A stretch of 64,000 nucleotides of DNA from Flavobacteriia bacterium. GTDB taxonomy: Bacteria > Bacteroidota > Bacteroidia > Flavobacteriales_D > Crocinitomicaceae. The position numbers and the translations under genes were made by a program. The notes beneath the pieces were generated by a model, which did not search any database, was not told the DNA's origin, and was given only the letters and a program-made list of their open reading frames with translations. This document shows positions 38,401-46,186 of the stretch, one piece after another; the first letter of the stretch is position 1; every line of letters starts with the position of its first letter. The stretch covers positions 1 to 64,000 of the forward strand of contig RFQZ01000004.1 in assembly GCA_009924735.1 (NCBI GenBank), given 5' to 3'.

Positions 38401-39607
38401 CAATGTTTGTTTGGGTTGCTTGGTCGAAATAAGGACCTGGATTGTCAATGCCGTCTGCATCTTGATAAGGACCTTCAAAGAAGTCACATCCAATGGCAGG
38501 TGGGTTCTCACCGTATCCTAATCTTCCAGCGTTGGTCTCGTCATTCAAGTCACCATTGAACATGTAACCCAATCCACGAGAAACATCACAACCTGCATAG
38601 TCATCAGAAAAATTTCCTACATCCGCATCGAGGTATTGCGCAAAATACGTATCGTACAAAGTTTGTGTTCCACGGTTAATTAATTCATAGTTGTAGAAAG
38701 TCATACGGTTAACCTCATCATTAGTAGCAAACGAAAAAGCTTGTGCACGAATTTCCATTCCAATTGGATCCCCATTGGTTTCGGTATGTATGTTCCCTTT
38801 GTCGTTAAATACCCACCAATGCGTTTCATCACCATAAAGCGAAATGCGACGGTCAAATCCACATTGAATGTCATCTCTTCCCAAAATGTCATCATACCAA
38901 GGGTGATCACCGTTGTCTGGGTTATAGTTCCCATCTTGGTCTCTGTCGTAATAAGGCGCTAAGAAATAATCTTGACCTCTTGAAACATCACCATGCGCTG
39001 GCCAGTTATAAATTCTATTGAGCTCATCGTTTGTTGGCGCGATGATATCGTTGCATTCCGTTGAAATTCCAGCGTTGCATTCCCACCAAATGTTAAAGCG
39101 AATGATTTCTGCTTTTCGGATGGTATAAAATTGGTCATACGCGATACATTGATCCGGATCGATGTTTGCTTCTCCGAAATCCCGAATCGCTTCGTTTCCT
39201 ACAGGGAATAAAGGATTATAATTTCCAGTTCCAGGGTTAACACTTAGGGGGCCAGGCCAGAAATCATTGCCTGAACGGTAGCGCAGCGCTGCCAGTTTTA
39301 ACTGACCGTTGACATCGGTACCTCCCATCCAAAGCGCACCTGCAAAAATGGCAAATCTGTTGCTCCCTTTAGGAATTTCATAAGCAGCAACGCTATTTTG
39401 ACGATTTTGGAACATGCTTCCACCTTGTTCAATTAGGGCACGTACATCATTAAACTCCATGATGTATTTTGCCGTAGCGGGACTACAATTTGCTCCTTTT
39501 GGTTTACCTGAAGGTTTTGTGATTTTATCATTAGGGCCGTAATATGCCAAGGCATTAGATCCTAAAAATAAAAAGCCTATTAGGGTTGCAAGTATTTGCT
39601 TTTTCAT
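35432..39607 (-). CDS. Giant secreted protein with C-terminal T9SS-like sorting domain
   Basis: This encodes 1391 residues. The signal peptide ends at A-L-A (about 1-21). The body has many Asp, Asn, Gly and Tyr residues, and D-R-D-Q-D-G-N-Y-N-P-D-N-G-D near 225-240 looks like a calcium-binding Asp-rich loop. I see no named enzyme domain. The last 95 residues have V-V-P-N-P-Y-Y-A-Y-S, V-K-I-Y-S-V-N-G-K-L and G-G-V-Y-L-I, the pattern of a type A T9SS or FlgD-Ig-like sorting domain, followed by an extra F-F-G-G-T-R-T-P-D-Y-Q-G-I tail. It lies between a TonB receptor (21 bp) and PorV2 (18 bp), so it is probably exposed on the cell surface. Confidence 0.78.
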   Translation of the reverse strand: MKKQILATLIGFLFLGSNALAYYGPNDKITKPSGKPKGANCSPATAKYIMEFNDVRALIEQGGSMFQNRQNSVAAYEIPKGSNRFAIFAGALWMGGTDVNGQLKLAALRYRSGNDFWPGPLSVNPGTGNYNPLFPVGNEAIRDFGEANIDPDQCIAYDQFYTIRKAEIIRFNIWWECNAGISTECNDIIAPTNDELNRIYNWPAHGDVSRGQDYFLAPYYDRDQDGNYNPDNGDHPWYDDILGRDDIQCGFDRRISLYGDETHWWVFNDKGNIHTETNGDPIGMEIRAQAFSFATNDEVNRMTFYNYELINRGTQTLYDTYFAQYLDADVGNFSDDYAGCDVSRGLGYMFNGDLNDETNAGRLGYGENPPAIGCDFFEGPYQDADGIDNPGPYFDQATQTNIVPTVVDALANNGIVYKGIGIGYSDGIIDNERFGMRRFTYYTSTAAYPYNDPGSASEFYNFMEGQWANGSEMYYGGLGTAQGVLSDYMFPGTSDPLSWSTAGQDMTGAYPNGWDESTNNNPPGDRRFVQSAGPFTLKPGAVNNITVGIVYGRSTDGTLLASVDAMKRADTKAQALFDACFKILSPPDAPKVTIQELNNELIIMLENPSSSNNYREGYEEIDEINIPDPTVDRKYRFEGYQIFQLKSTDVSVADITDPTKARLVAQCDIKNGHDRIINFEFNEALGFSVPVEKVDGENKGIRHSFQVLEDAFAQGARRLVNHKTYYYVAVAYAFNQFKKYDPTDPLFLDGQKIPYISSRLNFDGTAISATAAVPHNPMPELEGTYQNIEYGSSPKITRLDGYGNGNRSLELTDASVKSILTNGFLDTPEYEKGKGPINIKVVDPLNLKKGYYECKFRDYTATSPGNAADTASWIVYQYDVKGGTLLDSVTSEVTIAGDNEQIIPDWGISVQIHQEKYFFPSGSGNITAKTTDMIESSVTFKDSSKRWLSGISDNDSYFPTNWIRSGDYSPVSTIGAAGYECLPNAPVYLNPCNYPDEVGPDPSQKYEGILDGVIAPHRLVGYQADYMPLAYYGTFSGSSKQNASISFLPSVDIVLTNDKSLWTRCPVIELGRTSGLNVGSAAPGAMRKSPSVDKDGNPDGTGFGMGWFPGYAIDLESGARLYMAFGENSFLGGENGADMKWNPTDRLVSNVGTPLMGGMHPVYVFSYNQKSINGYTSSYDFPAYNPATAVDTATNELYQKWTDVQNPSGSISTQAKRDLYGSLSWISYPILNMGHSILETDVTIKLRINKEYKNFTATGQNNGKPMYGWSMDEIATTLGSHDALDEALKMINVVPNPYYAYSDYERTRLETKVKITNLPDKCTVKIYSVNGKLIRTFKKDSYVTSLDWDLTNNKSIPIAGGVYLIHVEVPNVGEVILKFFGGTRTPDYQGI

Positions 39608-39628
39608 GCTATTGTTCTGTTTTCTTAA

Positions 39629-42600
39629 TTAAAAATCATATTTAACACCCAAACGAATGGTACGAGGTACACTTACGTTAAACGGATTATTTACCTTCAT
39701 GGAGTAGTAATCCCTAAAGGATTGTTCATCGGTTTGGTTTTGAATGGAAGTTTGGCTCGACGCTGCAGCGAGGTAACCATCATCATCTGCATTTCCTGTA
39801 GCTCGATAAATTCCGAGTACATTAAACTGATTAAATAGATTGGTTGCACGGATGTAGATGTTGAAGTTGGAAACCTTTTTCTTGTCTTTGCTTTTTGCAT
39901 CCTTGTTTTCATGAACGATGATAAAGTTTTTATCTAACTGCATGTCCAATCGATAGGTCCATGGCATTCTAGAACCATTCACTGTTCCGCTGATACCCGC
40001 ACTTAAATTCCCAATTCCTTCATCCGTAATAGCCGTTTGTGCGGAGTATGGATAACCTGAATTGATGTTTGTAAAGATGTTCAAACCGGTATTTTCAAAC
40101 AAGTTGAATTTTCCGATTTTAGGTCCATTGTAATCTTTTCCATCTCCATATCGGTAATCGAAAGTAATGGCAAAAGCATGACGTTGATCGAAACTGTAAG
40201 GAAAGATGTTTCTTAGGTTAGGGATGCCCGCATTGATAAAAGATGACATTGAATTCGCATCTGACCCTGTACCATCAGCGAATTGCAAGGTGTAGTTTGC
40301 TGTCATACGAATGTTACCTGTTTGTCTTAAATCATATGCGATGGTTAGTCCTTTAACGGTACCAAAGTCTCTGTTTCCATATGTTTTATAGGATGCTGGA
40401 TAAGCCATGAACATATTGATTAACTGAACATTGTTTCTTTGTTCACGGTAAAACGCCGAGATTTTAAGTGAAGACGTTTCGGAAAGCACTTGTTGAAATC
40501 CGAGTTCGTAATCCACCGTTGTTTCTGGTTTCAGGTTCGCATTGTTAATGATTGCTGATCTTGATTGAACAAACTGGTATTCAAACGGATCAAATCTAAA
40601 TCCTGAAGTCGGTCTTTTAGTCAAGATGTCATAATGTGCGAAGAAAGACGCTTTTTCCGAAATTGGAAATGAGAAAGCAATACGAGGCATTACGTTCACT
40701 TGCGCTTTGTAATCTTCAAACGCCGTTGCATCAGGTGTGGTTTGTCCTGGAGTTAGCAACCATGGAGCAATACCACCAGAACCTTGAATGGTTTTAGGGT
40801 CTTCAACGTTTGTCCCCACAGCATTGTACCAGCTTGATCCCGTTCTAAAACCATTGATGCCTGTAGGATTTGAGATGTCGTTCACATAAACTATGTAATC
40901 ATCCCCCATGCTTTCAGGTATTACTACCCAACTGTATTGGGAAGGATCTGCAGCTTTGAGAGCTTTCGCTTCTTTTACGGTTCGTGCATTGTAAAATAAA
41001 TATGGATCTTTTAGTACCGGTTGGTTTGCATCAAACACATCCACTCGAACACCGACATTGAAAACGATGTCTTTGAAGGCGAATTTATCCATGATGTAAC
41101 CCGCCATGTAGGTTGGTTGAAAAGCCCCAACAAATCTTTTGTAATTTCCGTTTTTATCAAATTCATTGAAGTATTTGTTAATGTCTGTTGTCCCTTTCAC
41201 GCGTTTTCCTGTATGATCAAAGCCCCAATAAGAAACAAAAGAATTCCCCCCGTTGAGAAGCTCATCCGGAGCAAACATGTCAAATTGAAATAAAGTTGGA
41301 TCGTAGTTATCGATGTCAACATAGTCATTTCCATCTACAGCCAGACCCAATTCTTTACGTAAATTGTAATCGAAAAACGATTGGTTGTCATTGTTAAGCT
41401 GACCTCCATATTGGCCTGTTCCAGATTGATGTGCATATCCGGAATTCAAACGTTGGTACGTAATGGCTTTGAAAGAACCTGAATCTGAAAGAACACCTGT
41501 TGAGTAGTCCAATTCTTCAATATGGAAATTCGTCAACTGTCTTGCAATCGACCAAATTCCTATTGGACCATTGGTTCCGTCGCTGGTTGTAGTTCCTGAT
41601 GTCCATCCACGGTCTACCCTTTGTTCAAACTCAAATCCTAGGGAAATGCTATGGTCTCCGAATACCAATGAACCAGAACCGGTTACACGAAACTGGTCGT
41701 TTTCAGTTTTACCAAAGTAATTGTAAGGGCTACCGATGTTACTCCAAATTCCATAAACACTTTGAGGGGCATCTCCATTTCTAAGGGCATTTCCCTGTTG
41801 AAGTTGGAATAAGTTCTCGTAGTGACCCAGGGGTAATCCTTGGTATAAGTTATAATATTGGGTGGTAATTGAAGCCAAGGCGGCGTTGGTTGTAGATGGG
41901 GTGTAGTTTACTTCAAGGTCTTTGAAACCATTGTGTTCCCATCGTTGTAAATTTTCATTAAACTCATATGAAGCGGTTCGGTTGGTAACGAATTTTCCGA
42001 CATGACCATAATTAAACAAATTGTATTTGTGGGTTGGGTCGTAGGTGTCCGATTTGGATTTTGAATAATCTACCATCAAAGTGTAGTTGGCTGACTTTAA
42101 TTTACTACCTTTTTTGTCATTGGTAAAACGTTGGGAAATTTTTCCATAAACCCTGTAATCTAGGTTTTTGGATTTGCCAAAATTTGTAAAATTTAATAGT
42201 GAACCTGTATAGGAGTAATTGGAACCATTTGAGTAGTTCAATGAACCTCCAAATTGCAAGTTGACCGAGGGGCCTGTATTTACATCAATTTTTCCTTGAG
42301 CGGAAATAGAGGTGGACCTAGCGTTCATTCGCCAAGCTTCTTTTTCGAAATCATTCTTCCTAAGAAACAAGGCATTGTGAAAGGTACCAAAGCCAGATGC
42401 AGTAGGACGTAAGGGATTATTCAACAAGGCAGTTCTAACTGAATCCTTGATTCGGTAACCTCCCCCTGCAAGCGGTCTGTTGTCTAATTGATCGGTAAGG
42501 TTTCCTGAAAATAAAAACCCAAGTCTTGGTTTGGTTTTCTTACCCGTTGAGTCTTTTTGCATCCAAAGTGGACCTGAAAGCATTCCTTCTACAAGGTTGT

Positions 42601-43411
42601 AACCAAATTTATCCAATCCGATTACTTTTCCATCATATCCATTTGGATTTTTTCCTTTAAAGTAGGCCCCAGAGGTTACCAATTCGATGCTTCCGAAATA
42701 GACCGCAGAAGGACCACGTGTGGTAACTGAAATGATTCCACCTGTAACATCACCATAGTTAGCGGGAACACCTCCGGTAATTACAGATACTTCTTCTAAA
42801 GCTGCCTTAGGTAAATTTGAAGACCCTCGCACTTTGATTCCGTCAATATAAAAATAGGTTGCATCTGAACGCGACCCCCTTACAGATATCTCACCGCTTC
42901 CTTCGTTGGTACCTACACCACCGACAGATTGTGCCACCCCTGCAGCAGAACGAATAGGCATTCTAGCGATGTCCTCTCTACCAACCGTAGCACCTGTTGC
43001 GCCACCATCTTTGTTAATTAAAGGTATTTTATAGCGTGAAACTTTCACCTCATCGATGTTTTTTATGTTTTCCGGTTTGGCCAAAGTAAGCTTTTCCAAA
43101 AAGGTGATTTTATCGGTGGAAATGAGTACATTTTGGGTAACCGCATCTTGATATCCTTCAATTTTGAGGGTAACTTTTAGGTCATACGAACCCGGCAAGA
43201 TTGCGTCAATTTGAAATTCACCTTTTTCATCTGTTAAGGTGCTTCCTTTAATGCTCGTTCCCGACATTAACATCACTTTCGCACCTACGATTAGGGTGCT
43301 TGTTTTATCGTCCTTTACGGTGCCTTTAAGGGTACCTAAACCCGATTGCGCAAACATACAAGAGCTTGTGAATAAAACACTTACAAATAATATTTTAATT
43401 TTATCTAACAT
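39629..43411 (-). CDS. TonB-dependent receptor with carboxypeptidase-regulatory-like N-domain
   Basis: This encodes 1260 residues. After a signal peptide (to about 22), a beta-sandwich L-K-G-T-V-K-D-D-K-T domain (25-110) is the carboxypeptidase-regulatory-like domain of SusC-type receptors. A plug domain follows (about 135-235), with I-S-V-R-G-S-R-S-D-A-T-Y-F-Y-I-D-G and G-D-V-T-G-G-I-I-S-V-T-T-R-G. The long C-terminal barrel ends with an aromatic residue, V-K-Y-D-F. It imports, or binds at the surface, an unknown ligand powered by TonB. No SusD homolog is next to it; the partner is the giant T9SS-like protein. A well-formed promoter lies at 43457-43487. Confidence 0.9.
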   Translation of the reverse strand: MLDKIKILFVSVLFTSSCMFAQSGLGTLKGTVKDDKTSTLIVGAKVMLMSGTSIKGSTLTDEKGEFQIDAILPGSYDLKVTLKIEGYQDAVTQNVLISTDKITFLEKLTLAKPENIKNIDEVKVSRYKIPLINKDGGATGATVGREDIARMPIRSAAGVAQSVGGVGTNEGSGEISVRGSRSDATYFYIDGIKVRGSSNLPKAALEEVSVITGGVPANYGDVTGGIISVTTRGPSAVYFGSIELVTSGAYFKGKNPNGYDGKVIGLDKFGYNLVEGMLSGPLWMQKDSTGKKTKPRLGFLFSGNLTDQLDNRPLAGGGYRIKDSVRTALLNNPLRPTASGFGTFHNALFLRKNDFEKEAWRMNARSTSISAQGKIDVNTGPSVNLQFGGSLNYSNGSNYSYTGSLLNFTNFGKSKNLDYRVYGKISQRFTNDKKGSKLKSANYTLMVDYSKSKSDTYDPTHKYNLFNYGHVGKFVTNRTASYEFNENLQRWEHNGFKDLEVNYTPSTTNAALASITTQYYNLYQGLPLGHYENLFQLQQGNALRNGDAPQSVYGIWSNIGSPYNYFGKTENDQFRVTGSGSLVFGDHSISLGFEFEQRVDRGWTSGTTTSDGTNGPIGIWSIARQLTNFHIEELDYSTGVLSDSGSFKAITYQRLNSGYAHQSGTGQYGGQLNNDNQSFFDYNLRKELGLAVDGNDYVDIDNYDPTLFQFDMFAPDELLNGGNSFVSYWGFDHTGKRVKGTTDINKYFNEFDKNGNYKRFVGAFQPTYMAGYIMDKFAFKDIVFNVGVRVDVFDANQPVLKDPYLFYNARTVKEAKALKAADPSQYSWVVIPESMGDDYIVYVNDISNPTGINGFRTGSSWYNAVGTNVEDPKTIQGSGGIAPWLLTPGQTTPDATAFEDYKAQVNVMPRIAFSFPISEKASFFAHYDILTKRPTSGFRFDPFEYQFVQSRSAIINNANLKPETTVDYELGFQQVLSETSSLKISAFYREQRNNVQLINMFMAYPASYKTYGNRDFGTVKGLTIAYDLRQTGNIRMTANYTLQFADGTGSDANSMSSFINAGIPNLRNIFPYSFDQRHAFAITFDYRYGDGKDYNGPKIGKFNLFENTGLNIFTNINSGYPYSAQTAITDEGIGNLSAGISGTVNGSRMPWTYRLDMQLDKNFIIVHENKDAKSKDKKKVSNFNIYIRATNLFNQFNVLGIYRATGNADDDGYLAAASSQTSIQNQTDEQSFRDYYSMKVNNPFNVSVPRTIRLGVKYDF

Positions 43412-43456
43412 AGGTTAACGTATAAGAAACATTGTATTCGCATGAATTAAAGCTGT

Positions 43457-43487
43457 TAAATATAGAAATATTCGGCGTTTTGGCAAA
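43457..43487 (-). promoter_or_regulatory. Promoter of the TonB receptor-cargo-PorV operon
   Basis: On the minus strand TTTG (43487-43484) is separated by exactly 19 bp from TATATTTA (43464-43457), one base from the -7 consensus. The leader to the ATG is about 40 nt. Confidence 0.7.
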
Positions 43488-43556
43488 AATGTTAAAAAAA
43501 TAAAATAAAAAAATTACGGACTTTTGTTGCGTGTTAATCTTTACTCAAGTTTACAA

Positions 43557-44186
43557 ATGAGCGCTTTACCTGAACTAATTATTGGGAAAACCGGTGAAAT
43601 CAGCTGGAAGCTTATCCCTCTTCATAGCATAGAGGCGCATCGTGAAATTTTAACAAATGACTTAACCCCGATTGAAAAGAAAGAAATGGAGGTGCACTCC
43701 CTGCAAAAACGCCAAATGGAATATTTAGCCATACGGTCCCTAAAAAACATTGGTTTCCCATCTATTTCTATAGCCTATAAACCTTCGGGAAAACCTTTAT
43801 TCCATGGTATCAAGACTGAGATCGGCATCAGTCACTCCCGGTCTTTTGCTTTATGGGCAATCTCGGACTTTCCTTTTGGTTGCGATGTTGAAGAAATTGA
43901 TGAGCGATTGGTTCGAGTTTCACAACGTTTTTGCAGCCATGAAGAATTGACTGTCATCGAGGAAAACGTTTCTACAAAATCTTTGACAAAACTATGGTCA
44001 TGCAAAGAGGCCATCTATAAACTTTGTGATGACCCCGGTATTCATTGGAAAACCGACATGGTGTGCATTGGCGTGGAACAGGAACAATGGTTGTTTTCGG
44101 TACGGTCCTTTGGCCAAACAAAAAAAGTTGTGTGCACTGTAATCCCTGTAGAAAATGCTATTTTAGCCTTTGCGTATGATGCATAA
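43557..44186 (+). CDS. 4'-phosphopantetheinyl transferase superfamily protein
   Basis: This encodes 209 residues from ATG 43557. The Sfp-type signatures are present: G-I-S-H-S-R-S near 85, F-G-C-D-V-E-E-I-D (magnesium-binding Asp and Glu) near 107-115, and L-W-S-C-K-E-A-I-Y-K near 150. It transfers the phosphopantetheine arm of CoA to carrier proteins. No carrier protein or synthase gene is adjacent, so it is probably the housekeeping enzyme for fatty-acid carrier protein. It overlaps the GGGP synthase gene by 11 bp. Confidence 0.9.
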   Translation: MSALPELIIGKTGEISWKLIPLHSIEAHREILTNDLTPIEKKEMEVHSLQKRQMEYLAIRSLKNIGFPSISIAYKPSGKPLFHGIKTEIGISHSRSFALWAISDFPFGCDVEEIDERLVRVSQRFCSHEELTVIEENVSTKSLTKLWSCKEAIYKLCDDPGIHWKTDMVCIGVEQEQWLFSVRSFGQTKKVVCTVIPVENAILAFAYDA

Positions 44187-44910
44187 ATCCTCGGTATATT
44201 CTAAATTGGTAAACGCTCACCAAGGCATTGCTGTATTGATTGATCCAGACAAACAAACCAATGAAGATTCTTTGCTGTTTTTGATTAATCAATTAAATGA
44301 ATTACAACCTGATTTCATATTCGTTGGGGGAAGCACGGTGACAGAGGATGCCTTTGTACGTTGTGTCTCTCAGATAAAACGTCGCAGTGCCATTCCCTTG
44401 GTTATTTTCCCTGGGTCTTCTGTTCAAGTGGATAAAAACGCAGACGCCATCTTATTTTTATCGTTGTTGTCGGGCCGAAATCCAGAATTTTTAATTGGTC
44501 ACCAGGTAGAAGCGGCTTGCAAGGTTTATCGTTCTGGAATCGAAGTCATTCCTACGGCTTACTTGCTATTGGATGGTGGCAGCTCTTCTTCCGTGGCAAA
44601 GGCCTCCAAAACAGCCCCCATCCCTCAAGTTGAAAGTGAAACGATTTTTAATACTTCTTTGGCGGGAAAGCTATTGGGAATGCAATGTATTTATTTGGAC
44701 GCTGGCAGTGGGGCGCAAAACGCAGTTGACCCTTCACACATTCAATCCGTTAAGAAGCTGGGATTGCCGCTTATTGTTGGAGGTGGAATTCGTACCACGG
44801 CACAAATTTCACGAGCGCATCAAGCAGGGGCTAATTTGGTCGTTATTGGAAACCGAATTGAGGAAAATAAAACCTTTATTCAGGACCTTATTGATTACAA
44901 AAACAGATGA
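44176..44910 (+). CDS. Geranylgeranylglyceryl phosphate synthase-like (PcrB/GGGPS family)
   Basis: This encodes 244 residues of a TIM barrel. Motifs are I-D-P-D-K near 18-22, F-V-G-G-S-T-V-T, Y-L-D-A-G-S-G-A and I-V-G-G-G-I-R-T for phosphate binding, and a terminal V-I-G-N-R-I-E-E. The family joins a polyprenyl diphosphate to glycerol-1-phosphate, making ether lipid precursors. Bacteroidota enzymes of this group are known, but what lipid they feed in the cell is not settled. ATG 44179 is an equally good start. It overlaps genes on both sides. Confidence 0.87.
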   Translation: MMHKSSVYSKLVNAHQGIAVLIDPDKQTNEDSLLFLINQLNELQPDFIFVGGSTVTEDAFVRCVSQIKRRSAIPLVIFPGSSVQVDKNADAILFLSLLSGRNPEFLIGHQVEAACKVYRSGIEVIPTAYLLLDGGSSSSVAKASKTAPIPQVESETIFNTSLAGKLLGMQCIYLDAGSGAQNAVDPSHIQSVKKLGLPLIVGGGIRTTAQISRAHQAGANLVVIGNRIEENKTFIQDLIDYKNR

Positions 44911-45299
44911 AAATACCCTTGATAAAAAAAATTGCTGGCGTTTTGTTTGCACTTGGTTTCACGAGTGGTATTTTTTTCTTTTTCGCTCAAAATTTTAAAA
45001 TTACCTTATTACCTATTGACCCCAGCATTTATTTAGGGTTGTTTTTTGCCTTTGGAATCCTAGGTTTTGCTTTGAATTTAGTGAGCTTTAAAAAAGACAC
45101 CGTCGGCATTAAATCAGGTAATTTGATGTATTGGTTAGGCGCATCCATGGTGTTGGTTGGATTGCTATTGTATTTTTTTCAAATCATTCTTTGGAACTGG
45201 ATTTTACTTTCTGTTGGCTGTGTCCTCATCTTGATAAGCTTTTACCTCAATCGAAAGAAAAAACCTCAGAAATCTGAATTCATTGACGTGGATGAATAA
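44907..45299 (+). CDS. Small membrane protein of unknown function
   Basis: This encodes 130 residues with four predicted transmembrane segments (about 8-30, 38-58, 71-90, 94-112) and a charged, Lys-rich C-terminus. The start overlaps the GGGPS stop by 4 bp (ATGA), so it is translated with that gene. I recognise no motif, and a transporter role is not supported at this size. The last 20 bp overlap the convergent nadC. Confidence 0.65.
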   Translation: MKIPLIKKIAGVLFALGFTSGIFFFFAQNFKITLLPIDPSIYLGLFFAFGILGFALNLVSFKKDTVGIKSGNLMYWLGASMVLVGLLLYFFQIILWNWILLSVGCVLILISFYLNRKKKPQKSEFIDVDE

Positions 45300-46125
45300 C
45301 TGCCTTGAGGCTTAAATCCAGACTGTCGACATGATGCGTAAGCGTGCCCATTGAAATGAAATGCACCCCTGTTTCAGCGTAAGCAACTAGGTTATCTTCA
45401 TCAATCCCACCAGAGGCTTCCACTTCCACATTTGCTGGAATCCATTTAAGACATTCAAGGATTTCCTTTGGCGTAAAGTTGTCCAGCATAATTCGGTTGA
45501 TCTCCTTAATCTCGATGGCTTCCTTCAATTCTTGAAAATTTCTCACTTCCACTTCAACAGGTAAATTCAATCCTGAACTCAGCTGATATGCCACGACTTT
45601 GTCCATCGCTAACTTGATGCCTCCACAAAAATCAATGTGATTGTCCTTCAACATGATCCGGTCAAACAGCCCAAAGCGATGGTTTGCTCCGCCGCCAATG
45701 CGAACGGCTTCCTTTTCCAACAATCGAAACCCAGGCGTTGTCTTTCTGGTATCCAAAAGGGTTACCTCGGTATGTTTTACCTTCTCCACAAGCCTTTTCG
45801 TTTTGGTCGCTATGCCTGACATCCGTTGCATGCAATTCAAAATCAACCTTTCGGTGGAAAGTAAATTTTGTGCATTCCCAAAAATGGTAAAGGCGATGTC
45901 ACCGACCTCAATGGCATCTCCATCGTTAAAATAAAAAGTGATTTCAGCTGAGGGGTCCGTTTTCTCTATGATGCGTTTTGCGACTTTAACGCCTGCAAGA
46001 ATGCCCTTTTCTTTTACCAAAAGTTTCGCTGTTCCTTTTTGGGTTGAATCAATTGCAGCCAGTGTGGAATAATCTCCGGGACCTAAATCCTCCTGCAACC
46101 AAAAATCTATACATTCATCAAGCAT
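45280..46125 (-). CDS. nadC: Nicotinate-nucleotide pyrophosphorylase (carboxylating)
   Basis: This encodes 281 residues, the normal length. It shows E-D-L-G-P-G-D-Y-S-T near 12-21, the phosphoribosyl and quinolinate site T-R-K-T-T-P-G-F-R-x-L-E-K-x-A-V-x-x-G-G-G-x-N-H-R, L-K-D-N-H-I, and E-A-S-G-G-I-D. It converts quinolinate and PRPP to nicotinate mononucleotide in de novo NAD synthesis. nadA and nadB are not in the window. A TACCTTTG box (46130-46137) lies 4 bp before the ATG. Confidence 0.96.
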   Translation of the reverse strand: MLDECIDFWLQEDLGPGDYSTLAAIDSTQKGTAKLLVKEKGILAGVKVAKRIIEKTDPSAEITFYFNDGDAIEVGDIAFTIFGNAQNLLSTERLILNCMQRMSGIATKTKRLVEKVKHTEVTLLDTRKTTPGFRLLEKEAVRIGGGANHRFGLFDRIMLKDNHIDFCGGIKLAMDKVVAYQLSSGLNLPVEVEVRNFQELKEAIEIKEINRIMLDNFTPKEILECLKWIPANVEVEASGGIDEDNLVAYAETGVHFISMGTLTHHVDSLDLSLKAVIHPRQ

Positions 46126-46129
46126 AATG

Positions 46130-46137
46130 CAAAGGTA
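46130..46137 (-). promoter_or_regulatory. -7 promoter box for nadC
   Basis: On the minus strand TACCTTTG, followed by C, matches the consensus. It is so close to the nadC ATG that the transcript would have almost no leader. It forms a divergent promoter region with the box at 46172. Confidence 0.5.
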
Positions 46138-46171
46138 TTAAGGACAAGCGTAAAAAGTACATCATGTTCCT

Positions 46172-46179
46172 TATATTTG
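46172..46179 (+). promoter_or_regulatory. -7 promoter box for the histidine kinase gene
   Basis: TATATTTG ends 7 bp before the ATG at 46187. A very short leader is implied. No clear -33 element is visible. Confidence 0.5.
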
Positions 46180-46186
46180 TTAAGAA

